A stretch of 36,564 nucleotides of DNA from Mesostigma viride (Eukaryota; Streptophyta; Mesostigmatophyceae; Mesostigmatales; Mesostigmataceae). The notes beneath the pieces are model-generated. The model was not told the DNA's origin, searched no databases, and saw only the letters and a list, made by a program, of their open reading frames with translations. The stretch is taken from NCBI GenBank assembly GCA_009746045.1, contig RPFO01000353.1:1-36564 (forward strand), given 5' to 3'. Made by a program: the position numbers and the translations under genes. Shown here one piece after another: positions 19,022-29,400 of the stretch. Position 1 is the stretch's first letter. Each line of letters opens with the position of its first letter.

Positions 19022-19813
19022 AATGAAGTGCCACGAGGAAGAGATGACCTACTCACCAAAGAAAAAAACCTTGTGAGAACGAATAGAAGCCATCTCGCTA
19101 TCCATGGCGGACTGCCACGCAGGAAGAGAACGAGCTTGTTGCCAAGACTTAGGGACGTCCAGGTCGACACTAGTGGCATATACATCCTCGACCACATCAC
19201 GAATAGCAGCGTAATGTGGGCAAAAACGGGCCCACTTAGGAGAAGCAAGACGTTGAGAAGAGGAGGTCCAACCATAGGCGCCATATGTGTCACTAGAGGG
19301 ACAGTAGCCATCGCCAACATTTTCCTCAATCGTTGCAGCAGCTATCACCGAATCCGCCCCTGCCTGGTTGCTGGGTGCTGAAGATGAAGGTCGCTGCAGT
19401 GCGTGGATGGCTTGCTGCAAAGCAATTGCACTCGAAATTTGAGGCGCAGGCGCAGGCGAGGGTGCAGGAACTCCTTGCGCAACTTGGTTGCCGGCGTCCG
19501 GCACCGCATCAGAAATTTCAGAGTCAGGAGCAGCACCCGGACCAGGATGCTCAGCGTTGCCACTGCCGTCTGCACCGGTGACAGTGCCCAGCTGTTGGCG
19601 AGCCTTGGCCCTGGTGACCGGACCATCAGGTACCGAGTCAGGCACAGCAGTGACAGGCGGCAGCACTGCAGGCTCAGTGGGTGCAGGCAAAGGTACCAGC
19701 GCCACGCCAGATTCCGAGGCAGACTCAGGTGCCGGCAGCTGGAAGTTGACATCTGGACTCGCGACGTGCAGGGGAGCAGAATTTGCTCGCCAAGTCTCAT
19801 CGAATGATGTCAC
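19022..19813 (-). pseudogene. CopD: fragment of a conventional copia pol (integrase/RT linker and RT start)
   Basis: On the minus strand the frame 19813-19049 begins near SFDETW, like the copia integrase-end motif SRDVxFDE. It runs through a Pro/Ala/Ser-rich linker and reaches PKSWQQARSLPAWQSAMDSE, the typical start of the copia RT domain. A run of seven Ts near 19065 shifts the frame, after which SLVSRSSLPRGTS matches the next RT block. The sequence is cut at 19021/19022 by the CopA LTR. Unlike CopA to CopC, no protease lies between integrase end and RT, so this belongs to an ordinary copia lineage. Confidence 0.75.
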
Positions 19814-21217
19814 GGACGCGAGCTATGTCATCCGGGCGGCGCCCACTATGCACAAGACCGGTGACGTGCGCGCAAGGAATTTGTTTTCTACGCATTTTCG
19901 ACAAAGGCTAGTGACCGGGGGGGACACTAGCACTTGCAGCATAAGAGCGGACGAAAGTGTACGTGCACGCGCGCCGGGCCAGGCACAGCTGGGCGCGCAG
20001 CACTGACTTGAGCGGACGGCAGCACAAGTGTGCAGCGTCGAGAGGATCATACGCGTGTTAGTGGACAGCTGGAGCTGAAGCTGGACTGCTGGACTTCAAC
20101 AGCGCCGAGGCTATTGACAGGCCAGGTGTCTTTGTGGTGTAGAATAGCGGGTCAACGTTATGAGGACTGGACAGAAAATGGAAAAGGACAATTTGCGGTG
20201 CGGAGCCAGATCGCTGGAATGAATGCGAAATCGCTGGCAGCCCTACAAAGGGATTTCTTCTAGAAAGGAACGATTAGACGCAATGTTTGCTGGGCCACTC
20301 ACACGCAAGGTGTGAGCGTGCAGATTGTCTGAAGGATATTATGCTTCGACCTTGCTGGACGTGACTCAATGTCGGACATTCCCAGGGACAGAAATGCCGG
20401 AGCCTCTAGGAGATGAGATCGGCAACAGGGTAGCAATTTAGATTTGTCGGGATGCCTTCCTGCTTTTGTTGGCATGTGTGGTAGAAAGCCAGGACGGCAA
20501 CTGGAATGCGGTTTCTATTCGCATGGTTCAGGCAGCAAGATAGTTTTGGCATTCCTGGCTGGACTGACAAGTGTGGCGTGTGTCATGCGTGTGGCATGAC
20601 GAATGGTTTGGTTCATAGTCGAAGAGGACTCTCACGCAGCGTGTAGTCTCTTCGAGTCTCTCGTTAGTGGCCTTCGTGTTTCTCCCTTTCCTTGGGAGCA
20701 AGGCCGGTAGCATGTCATGGAGCGCTGCCTAACTGCGGGCTCGTGAGCATGGAGTGCATCGATATTGAGACTATCAACGTGTTGTAATTGTATTAACTTT
20801 CTCAATAAACTCCGCATGTGCGGCTTCATCATCAGACTGTGCAAAGTGTGTGTTTTGAAAGCATTATTCTATAGCAGGGGAGGCAATAAGGTGGTTATCA
20901 GGCACGAGGGACAGTTCCTTGTCCTCGGCTGAGAGCCCTCCTTTCTTTACTCGAAGAGACTACCCGGTAGTCTGCTTCCTTCTGTTCGAAGCCAAGACGT
21001 TGGCTTTAGTGTTTAGCAACCATCAGCAGTACAGGGAACGGCCTGGCTGACAGTTTGTAAAGGAAGTGTCTTGAGACAGATTTTAAGAAAATAGAACTAG
21101 CCAGAATTTGCTGGCTCTTGTCTTTTTCTGGCAGGCTAGTCGAGTCGTTATCCTTGACACCTGTTATAAAGCCTTTGGTTGTTGCTTCTTCTCAGCGAAA
21201 CCTAGGCTTGTTGGTTC
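19814..21217. other. Unassigned 1.4 kb, probably containing the GypM 5' LTR
   Basis: No credible gene is seen. GypM gag starts just to the right, so its 5' LTR or leader should lie here. TATAAA occurs at 21165-21170 and AATAAA at 20804-20809. No matching direct repeat was found in 35890-36564, so LTR borders cannot be set. On the minus strand just above 19813 there may be remnants of the CopD integrase, but nothing recognisable. Confidence 0.4.
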
Positions 21218-21244
21218 TTGTTTTGCCCATCGGTCAGCTGGTGC

Positions 21245-23053
21245 ATGCCACTGACGCGAGCGCAGACTCGAGCCATGGCAGATGCAAATAGAGCAGATGC
21301 CGACACGTCCGCTCCGGGGTCGAATGGCGGGATTCCTCCCGCCGTACCCGCAGTGGGTGAGAGTCGCGACCAAGAAGCGCCGCTGAGTATGGTGGCGCTG
21401 TTCGCGCAGATGCAAGCGCAGATGCAGCAACAGTCGCAACAGTTGCAGCAGCAATTGGCGCTGCAGATGCGGGAAGTGACCGACAGATTGGTGGCCGTAG
21501 AGGGTCGTCATCTGCAGTCCACACCATGGGACGGGCAGGCATCGATGCCGGGCCCCAGTGGTGTTGCCGCGGAGCCGAGGGAGCGGGACCAGCCGCCAAC
21601 CTCAGGTAATGCGGCGGGAAGGGCTTCGATGGAACCGGGGGTTTTGGCTGGGTCGCTAACCCAACACGACTTGCTTGGTGAGGCGGATGGTCAGCCACGG
21701 GGCGAGTATACGCTGGCGCCCAGGCGCCTGCCTTTCGATCAAGCGCGAGACGGATTGCACGAGGAGAACGGGGCAGGGCTGGCGCGCGCGATGGACCCAC
21801 ACAGGGGTGCACCAGGACGCATGCTGCCAGGCGGGGCCTCAATTCCGTTTGGGCGAGGCGGTGGGGCGCTGACCGGCGGGTCGACTGCACGGTGGTCAAG
21901 TGTGCCAATCGGGCGCATTCCGCCCATGGAGGACATAACCACGCCGCTGGCTTTCCGAGTACGGGAGGCAGCACGACCAAGCACGCTGGCGCAGGGACGC
22001 GCAGCTCAGCGACCGCCGGAGGATGCCGATGGGGTGCAGTACCCGCAAAGGGTGCGCCTCATACCGGAAGGCGCGAAGATGCCCACCCTACCACGGGTGG
22101 ACATGCGCGAGAAGTTCTCCACAACCGGCAATCTGGCCACGCTGGCGCAGGCCTACAACGCGTACAAGTCATGGATTGATCTGCAATACATGACTACGCA
22201 AGGCGCTGTAATGCATGAGTTTGTGATGAACAACATGCATTTTTTCTTTCACGGCCTTACGCTGAGGCGAGTGGCTAGGCTGGTGGAGCAGTGGAGAGAG
22301 GTCTCGCTGTACACGCGTCACACGGACGTGTGGTTCGGCTTCGACGGGCGTGGCCAGCCCGACTATGACAACATCATGTATGGTGTCGACCCTGCCGAGG
22401 AACTGTGGGGCCTCCTTCGCCAGGAATACCCGGTGGAGACCATCAAGGCAGAGCGTGAGTGGCGCAGTTTCAAGATAGCCGAGGGTGAAACCCCGGAGCA
22501 ATCTTACGAGCGCCTCATGGAGTTCGCCGGCGAAGTGGAGGACTGGTCCGAAAAGCTGGCGTGTCAGAAATGGCTGCAAGCGCTAGGCTCCAAGGAGATG
22601 GAGCTGCCCACGCCGCCCAACGGCCAGCCGTGGCGATTGCGGTCACTGTGCATTGAGGTCAGGGCCATGATGCGACGACACGCGCAAGGCCGGATCTCGG
22701 TAAGCACGGTGGTGGCCGAGCTGCAGGCCAAGGTCGACGCGCTGACCAAGGCCAAGTCGGGTGAGTCGTCTGCCACAAGACAAGCGCGCCCGCAAGGCGG
22801 CCACGGTGCTAGCAGGAACCAAGGGGGGTCTCGCAACGCCTCATCGCATGATGCAACCCAGGGTAACGCCGCTGGCGGCAACAAAGACGCTGCCGCCCCG
22901 ACGCGAGCTGGGGGGGCACGTCCTCACAGACGGGTACTAGGACGGATGCGCGCAAATCGGGCTGCTTCCTTTGCGACAAGGATGGGCACCTTAGTCGCGA
23001 GTGTCCAAGCCGCTGCACGAAGCCGCATGGGGCAGACACGAAGTGGCACCTGA
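21245..23053 (+). CDS. gag: GypM Gag
   Basis: This is a Ty3/gypsy-type Gag of about 602 residues from the first ATG in frame (21245); ATG 21275 is an alternative. The N terminus has a Gln-rich likely coiled coil (about residues 48-80), followed by a low-complexity Gly/Arg/Pro region. The capsid domain (about 280-480) includes WRSFKIAEGETPEQSYERLMEF, a typical retrotransposon gag segment. In this frame the last 45 residues (from about 22915) look like out-of-frame sequence, while the CCHC knuckle is encoded one frame back. Gag therefore probably continues into pol by a -1 shift at a run of seven Gs (22910-22916). Confidence 0.8.
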   Translation: MPLTRAQTRAMADANRADADTSAPGSNGGIPPAVPAVGESRDQEAPLSMVALFAQMQAQMQQQSQQLQQQLALQMREVTDRLVAVEGRHLQSTPWDGQASMPGPSGVAAEPRERDQPPTSGNAAGRASMEPGVLAGSLTQHDLLGEADGQPRGEYTLAPRRLPFDQARDGLHEENGAGLARAMDPHRGAPGRMLPGGASIPFGRGGGALTGGSTARWSSVPIGRIPPMEDITTPLAFRVREAARPSTLAQGRAAQRPPEDADGVQYPQRVRLIPEGAKMPTLPRVDMREKFSTTGNLATLAQAYNAYKSWIDLQYMTTQGAVMHEFVMNNMHFFFHGLTLRRVARLVEQWREVSLYTRHTDVWFGFDGRGQPDYDNIMYGVDPAEELWGLLRQEYPVETIKAEREWRSFKIAEGETPEQSYERLMEFAGEVEDWSEKLACQKWLQALGSKEMELPTPPNGQPWRLRSLCIEVRAMMRRHAQGRISVSTVVAELQAKVDALTKAKSGESSATRQARPQGGHGASRNQGGSRNASSHDATQGNAAGGNKDAAAPTRAGGARPHRRVLGRMRANRAASFATRMGTLVASVQAAARSRMGQTRSGT

Positions 23054-24573
23054 TGAACAAGTGTCCAGCCGCGGGCATCAAGACGGTCCACTTCGCCGAG
23101 ATGGCGGGCAAGACCGACTCGATGGAAGCCCAGGTGGCTGCCATCAAGCATGGTGAGGAGGCGACGGCGCCCCCCAACCAATTCGAGACGGTGTACCGGG
23201 AGGACCCATTCTGGGCGCCCATGCCGGGTGACGTCGAGATCAACGCTGCGGAGGCTACCAAAGGCAAGCAGGCACGCAGCCCGCTTTCTTTTCAGCAGGC
23301 ACCCATGTTGCCTGCCGGGCAGTTGCCCGCGTCCTTTTCCATGCCGCTGGCTGGGGTGCAATCTGCTTTTGAGCATGCGAACCCTGCTGGGCTGGAGCAG
23401 CGTAGGCGATTGGCGCCTGTGTACCCAATGCCGTTCATTGTGGACGTACCCATGTTTTCAGCACGGCAGGTGGTCGACACCTTCGGGCAGAAGGGGGTTG
23501 AGTGGCTGGGGTCGGTTGTGTCCGAGATCCAGTTGTTCGCAGATGGGCATGATGTGCGCACCTTGCGCAATTCTGAGTCCGTCACCTACGGGCGCCAGCC
23601 GGTAGAAGCCGCAGTGCCCGTGGTGCAAGCGGGAGTGGTCAGCACAAGTAGCCAGCAGCGCACTAGTGCAGTTCCCCAGGTTCCCACGGTGGTTCCATAC
23701 CCCAATGGTGAGCCGTCCATGGCGTTCCAAGCAGTTGGAGCCTGTGGAGATGTATGGAGCGACATGGTGACATGTCCGTTGGTTGGCGCAGTCAAGCTTG
23801 ATAGCGGTGCTCAGCCGCTAGTCATCAGCACGGACTTGGCCACCATGCTGAACCTGACCTACGAGAACGGTGGCTTAGTGGAAAGCCCCGTGTCTGTGTC
23901 AGGTTGGCAGGGTCCGGCTAGTAAGCCGTACGCTATGACGGCGGTTAAAGTCAACGTGATTTTCAATCCGTTGCGCGCCTCTAGCATGACCACCGTGTCC
24001 GCGTATGCGCTGGTGGTCAACAAGTGTGGATATTCCGCACTACTCGGGGTGGATGTCCTTGCTCGCGCCATGGTTCAGGTGGACTATAGGGCGGAGGAGG
24101 CATCTTACATCCCTGATTGGGATGGGGCTGGCCTGAAGCGGGCCAGCGTGCCGGTCTCATGCTTCAGTTCTTCAGCCGGGGCTGCACGCCTCAACCCTTC
24201 CGCGGCTGCGGGCGTGGTGGAGGTCAGCATGGTGGAGGTACGGGCGGCGGGCTCATCGGCGTGGGACAAGCATCGGACGGTGCTGCCCCAGCCAACGGCG
24301 AGCATTGCCAAGATGCGCACGCAGTGGTCGCTGGATGCTGTGACGTCCACGCGGCAGCTGGCTATGCGCAAGCGGGTAACTGAAGCCGTCATCACCATTC
24401 CTCAGATGGCCAGCCATGGCCTCACTTTGCTGCAACCGGGTGTCTCGGAGGCCCAAGGTAATTTTTCTGCTGCAATCTTACCGCAGGCCCCTGATTTTGC
24501 CAAGGGTGCGGTAGTGTTGGAACTGTTTGCGGGGATCGGAGGGGGCATTGCAGGCTTTTTGGCCGCAGGCGGC
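22867..24573 (+). CDS. GypM Pol, first part: zinc knuckle, protease, start of methyltransferase
   Basis: This frame is open from 22867 and carries a CCHC knuckle CFLCDKDGHLSREC (about 22957-23000), before the first ATG at 23053. An aspartic protease follows, with KLDSGAQPLV (DSG active site, near 23797-23826) and ALLGVDVL (near 24040). After a variable stretch comes LELFAGIGGGIAGFLAAGG (about 24517-24573), motif I of C5-cytosine methyltransferases, which binds S-adenosylmethionine. At 24573 the CopC LTR interrupts the gene; the frame runs on into the LTR to a stop at 24618, which is not native. The rest resumes at 31368. Confidence 0.85.
24569..24573. repeat. Target site duplication of CopC, left copy (GCGGC)
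   Basis: GCGGC directly precedes the LTR start TGTTA and is repeated directly after the 3' LTR end at 31368-31372. A 5-bp duplication is normal for copia integration. Confidence 0.93.
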
Positions 24574-25156
24574 TGTTATATTATAGGTTTCAGCTCGCAG
24601 TCACATGGAAATAATTAATGATTGTGTGCCGGTACTTAGCCATTTTGTGGTTCGAGGCGTTCGGGTTAATTCGGCGCATTGGGACTTAGCCGTTTTGAGG
24701 TTCGGCTGAATTTTGGCTTGTGTGATCCACAACGATTTAAGTTACGCTGTGTGCGTTATGCCTCGTGAGTTACGCCCTAGACTTTGGCTGTGAGGCACTG
24801 GTCCGGTACTGAGGTGCGGACTAGGATTCTGGGTACTGCCGGCTGGCGTGACAAGTGGCGAGATACTGGTGTGTGTCGATTGGTCGGTACTCGGCTGGTG
24901 TGTTGTAACGGAGATGTGTAACGGAGATGCGTTCCCAGGCTTGCGTCGGTGCCTAGCGCTGCAGGCTAGCCTAGCCGCCTGACAGACGATGATGATCCAA
25001 AAGCCAGCATTGTGTTGCGGCGGTCCAACGGTTGTTGCTGCTATGCTGGCAATGGCTATGGTTGCGCTGGTAAATTAAGCTGGGGGCTTGGCTCTGAGTT
25101 TGTAACCTGATTACCGTAAAATTATCATTTAATAAAATTCGAACTCGATTTTAACA
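24574..25156 (+). repeat. CopC 5' LTR
   Basis: It starts TGTTA and ends TAACA, short inverted ends with TG...CA. It is 583 bp long, and no difference from 30785-31367 was seen on reading through both. AATAAA lies at 25131-25136 and TGTAA pentamers near 24904, 24917 and 25100. No TGG-type primer-binding site follows; the next bases are TGTACTAGGACGGGG. Confidence 0.93.
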
Positions 25157-25196
25157 TGTACTAGGACGGGGTTAATTAATAAGGAAAAACGTAGCA

Positions 25197-26171
25197 ATGT
25201 CGGATCAAGAACAAGAAGAGACGGATTCGAGAAAGCGTACTGGGTGGAAGGATTTAAGAAATGAGAAGAATTTGATAGAGCTGTGCAAAACACGAGTCGG
25301 GACAATTCCTCTTGATGCGGCAGTGACATTGGTAGAGGATTTCTGTGACAGGTTTGAGGCGTTTGTGGCGGATCATGCAGATAAAACCGAGGATCTGTAT
25401 GGGCTATTCCGGGATGCCGGAATGTTTAGAGCCGACAACGCCATTCTAGTAAATTGCCTGCGCTCCTGCCGTGACGAGAAAATCGAGGGCGCTGCAATTG
25501 GAGGTAGGTTGCGTGCAGCACTTCTTGAATCGAAAGCATCTGCCAAGTCTCGTCATGTTGGCATTTATAATTGGGTGCCGAAGCGTCCCTACACACTCGA
25601 CCTTCTCGCTTTGAGAAATGCGAGAAACGAGAGTGTAAAGGATGGCATTCCGGTGGTGGAACTGGCGGTGGTGGACCGTTATGTTCGCAATGCCAAGGAC
25701 CTTAATTTCCAGAATGCCATGGCAGCTCTCAAGCGTGAGAAAGCCGAGGATGATCTCAATAAGGCGATTGAGGTTATCACGGGCATTGTCGAGGGTGAGG
25801 AGAGGGACATGGTGGCCCAACTGCGGGCCCAAGGTAAGCTCAATGAGCTGGGTCTGATTTCCCCTGCATTACCGCCTGTCGCTGTGAATTCCATTCCTTC
25901 TTCTGGTGGTGCCCAAGGTGGTGCTGCTAAAGCGCCGGATGGGGGCAAGGTGGCCGCCATTGCGGGCGGTGGTGGCTCTAGCGGCGCGGGGCCCAGCGGG
26001 CCTCGGGGCAATGGGGGCCCGATGCGTAGGGGCAATAAGGGCAGCTTCAGCCGAGCGCAGCGCATGCCTGGGAAGCGATGGCAGCAAGGTAGACAGCAGC
26101 CATACCCGCAGCAGCAGCAGCATGCACAACAGCCTGCAGCTGCGTCGCCGTATCAGCAGCAACAGCGCTCG

Positions 26172-26205
<34 letters not shown>

Positions 26206-26417
26206 GTGCACAGCCGGCGGTGCATGGGGCATGCTTTGTGTGTGGGAAGTCGGGACACATGGCAGCCAATTGCTATCACAGGCACAAGGACACTCTCCAG
26301 GCACGCAGCAACGCCAACTCGCAAGCACCAGCGGTGTGTCACAGGTGTGGGCAGCCAGGGCACTTTGCGAGGGACACTCACCTGTGCCCAGCGGCCCAGG
26401 GCGGTGGCCGTAGGTGA
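25197..26417 (+). CDS. gag: CopC Gag
   Basis: The 406-residue Gag starts 40 bp after the LTR. The N-terminal two thirds are a capsid-like helical region without close similarity to CopA gag. Gly/Ala-rich and Gln-rich stretches follow (about residues 235-335). There are two zinc knuckles: CFVCGKSGHMAANC (CX2CX4HX4C) and a variant, CHRCGQPGHFARDTHLC, with seven residues between His and the last Cys. The gene ends at TGA 26415-26417. Pol follows in the same frame. Confidence 0.88.
26110..26215 (+). repeat. CAG-rich microsatellite coding polyglutamine in CopC gag
   Basis: The stretch is dominated by CAG and CAA triplets, with an almost pure CAG run near 26172-26205, and encodes Gln-rich sequence just before the zinc knuckles. 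Its length is likely to vary between copies. Confidence 0.75.
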
Positions 26418-26423
26418 CTAGGT
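26415..26423 (+). promoter_or_regulatory. UGA CUA G readthrough context between CopC gag and pol
   Basis: The gag stop is TGA followed by CTA GGT, and pol lies in the same frame with no other stop until about 29680. UGA CUA G is a well-known leaky stop context used by alphaviruses and some cellular genes. Combined with CopA and CopB, this is good evidence for Gag-Pol production by readthrough. Confidence 0.7.
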
Positions 26424-26432
26424 GAGGTTGGC

Positions 26433-29400
26433 ATGCGGGCTGGTGCAGGGGAGGCCAGCTCGACCCCCCAGGTGTACTCACCCTACCTGGGTGCTCAGGT
26501 GGCGGTGCTAGCAGGCACTAGGGAGAAGGGGGGCCACCTGGAGCATGGGACAGCTGCAGAAGGGGGAAGGGCAGTGTCTCAGGGGATGGGGAATGAGTGG
26601 GTTGGAGGCGCTGCAGGGGGGCACACCGCAGCGGGCGGGCCGCCGGTAGGTGGTACCTCACCAGACCCTAGTTCAGCACATGTGAATGGTGCGGCGTGCG
26701 GTGAGGCAGCCGGGTCGCTCAGTGTACTTAACATGGCCACACGGTTACACAAAGCACTAGGGCATGGGCATGCGGGTGAGGAGTGGGCAGCCATGCTAGG
26801 GTTCACAGACTTAGTGGATATGTGCAAGCAGGTGTGGTTAAGGTGTCGCAAATGTCAGGAGCGGGCACCTAAACCGCACAAGTTCCATGCACGTAGGCCA
26901 GAGTTTGAGCGAGGTGTGGTGCAGTGTGATGTATTCATGTATGACGACAGAGACTACGTGCTTGCAGTGGGCAGGTTCTCCAGGTACAAGGTCATGGTGC
27001 CACTTGAGCGCAAGCTGAAGGAGCACTTGTGTGATGCATTGCGTCTCCTCAGGTCCAAGTTTGGTGTGGCATCTGTGTTGGAGTGCGATCAGCAGTTTGA
27101 GTGCTGTGTGGGTGAGCCGGGTGTGGGGAAGATAGAACTTGCTGGGGTAGCTGACCACGAGCACCAGGGTCTTGTCGAGCGCCACATACAGACATCGAAG
27201 CAGGTGATGGCATGCATGGAGAAGATGAGAACAGGCTCGTATCGTGAGAGGCTGGTGATCTGCAATGAGATAGAGCAATGTCTCAACAACCGTGTAATGG
27301 TCAAGGTGTTGGGTGGGCAGGTGGCAGTCACGCCTAAGGGAGTGGAGATGGGCTTGTTGTCACCTGAGGCTGTGGAAGAGTACAGGGATTATTTGAGCGA
27401 TCGTTACGTGCGCATGGTAAAGATGGACCTGCGACGTGGACAGGTTTATGTGCCGTGCGTGAACGCCAGGGTCTGGGCCTACGCGGAGGGCAGTCATGGA
27501 AAACGGGGCCTATGGAGAGGTCCCGGTGTGGTCAAGGAGATCGATCCTGATCACATGCTTGCTTCGGTAGCGCTAGAGGACAGTTGCTACGACAAGCTGC
27601 TAGCGTGGAAACACCTGCGCCCCTACTATGACGGGCTGGGGCCGCCAGACCCACCCGCTGAGGAAGGTGTTAGGGACCCCAGTGTGCAGGCTGGGGGTGA
27701 GGCGGGGGATCCCGGGGCTGCAGGGGGGGTGAGGGAGGGGGGTGGGCCTGATCAACCTACTCGCTCCCTTTCGCCGGAAGCTGGGTTGCCACCTTCCAAG
27801 GGCGGTCCCGCTAGCGTGGGGTCGGGCGGTTCGGGGGTTGCCCCAGCCGTTGACGACCAGGAGAAGCAGCGCGCCGCGGTACTAGCCCGCCTAGTGGAGC
27901 GCCTGCAGGAAGCTCGACGCGCTGCCACGGTGGGCGAGCAGCGGCAGTTGGGGGGCAACATCTCGCGGGCCGGCAAGGAGCGGGTGGCCGAAGGTGGGAT
28001 GGTACCACGGTCCGGTGAGGCGGGTGAGCCAGCCGAAGGTGGGGTTGCACGGGCCGGCGATGCTGGGGCATTGACCGCAGGTGCGGGGCAGCAGGCTGGT
28101 GGCGTTGGCGGGTTGGCCGACGCGGGGCCTATATTGCCGAGTGAGGGCGACAGCCCCATGGACGACAGCGAGGCTGTCGAGGAGAGAGGTGAGCCAGGTG
28201 AGCTGGTGGCTGCGGTCTCTAAGCTTGCCAACTGGTATTCGGACGGGCTGGGTAGTTGTCGATTGGAAGTGGACACTGACGCGGTGGTGTGCTTGCTGGG
28301 TGAGGGAGTAGCCAGGCATCTGCCGTGCACTGCGTCCAGGTGGAGGTATGTGGAGGACTTCTCCGGGTTAGTGAGGATGCCGGTGCGGGGTGAGGTAATG
28401 CTGACGATCTTGGGGAGAGAGACGCCGTTTTGCGTGCTCGAGGGGTATGATGGACCCGCCATTTTGGGACTTCCTTTCCTGGACCATCCTGATGTGCGGA
28501 TTCAGAGCTCATTGCTAACCCGAGTAGGTCACGGGTCGATAGAGCTACAGTCTTACAAGTCAGTCGAGCCTCTCAGTCGCATTTGCAGCACAGTGGCTAG
28601 GCTAGCAGCACTGTCGGGTACGGAGGGTGTAGCGTGGGGCGCTGATCTCCCGCCAGCTGCTGACCTGGTTATGCCTGCATTACTGCATCCCAACAGCCTA
28701 GGAATCACTGAGAGGGACATAGCCGCACATTCCCCGATCACATTCCCTGAGCTTGTACTGCAGATGTCAACGCCTAGTGGGTTCTCGAGCTGGTGGTGTG
28801 CATTCCGTAAGGCACTTGAGGAGTGGCAGGGCTACGGGGTGTATGAACCGCTTGACACGGTGCCGAAGGGGGCTAGGGTGCTTCCGCTGAAGATGGTGCT
28901 GTCCCACAAGGTGAAGGCAGGTGTGGAGATCTGCTACGTGAGGCCGGTATCACAAGAGTTTGCAGGTACTAGCCCGCTGGCCAAGGAGGAGCTCTACACC
29001 CCAGGGATGGCATGGGACACGTTCAGGATGGTTAGCATGATTTTTCTTAGCTTTCTGGACGAAGGCAAGGACTACGCGTGTGCGTCCATTGATGTCAAGC
29101 GCGCATTCCCTAACTCTAGCGAGGAAGTGGCGCAAGAGGTGTGGGAGGGTACTCCGCCTCTAGTGGTGCAGACGCCGCCGTTCTGGAAGGAGGTGGTCAC
29201 GTCTGAGTTCATGGGTCTGTGCAAGGCTATAGAGGGTCTGCAGAGCGCGTCGATTGTTTGGAGGATAACCCTCATGCGTGCGTTGGGTGAGATCGCAGAG
29301 TTTGAGGTATCTCCCTACGACCCATCGTTGTTCGTGGCGCGGATGCCGTCTGGTCCTATGTTTGTACAACTGCATGGGGATGACTTGCGTGTCATTGCTT

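Noticed and set aside
24574-24618. C terminus of the GypM first pol ORF reading into the CopC LTR as native protein
   Set aside because: The frame crosses an insertion junction marked by a 5-bp duplication; the native continuation is at 31368.
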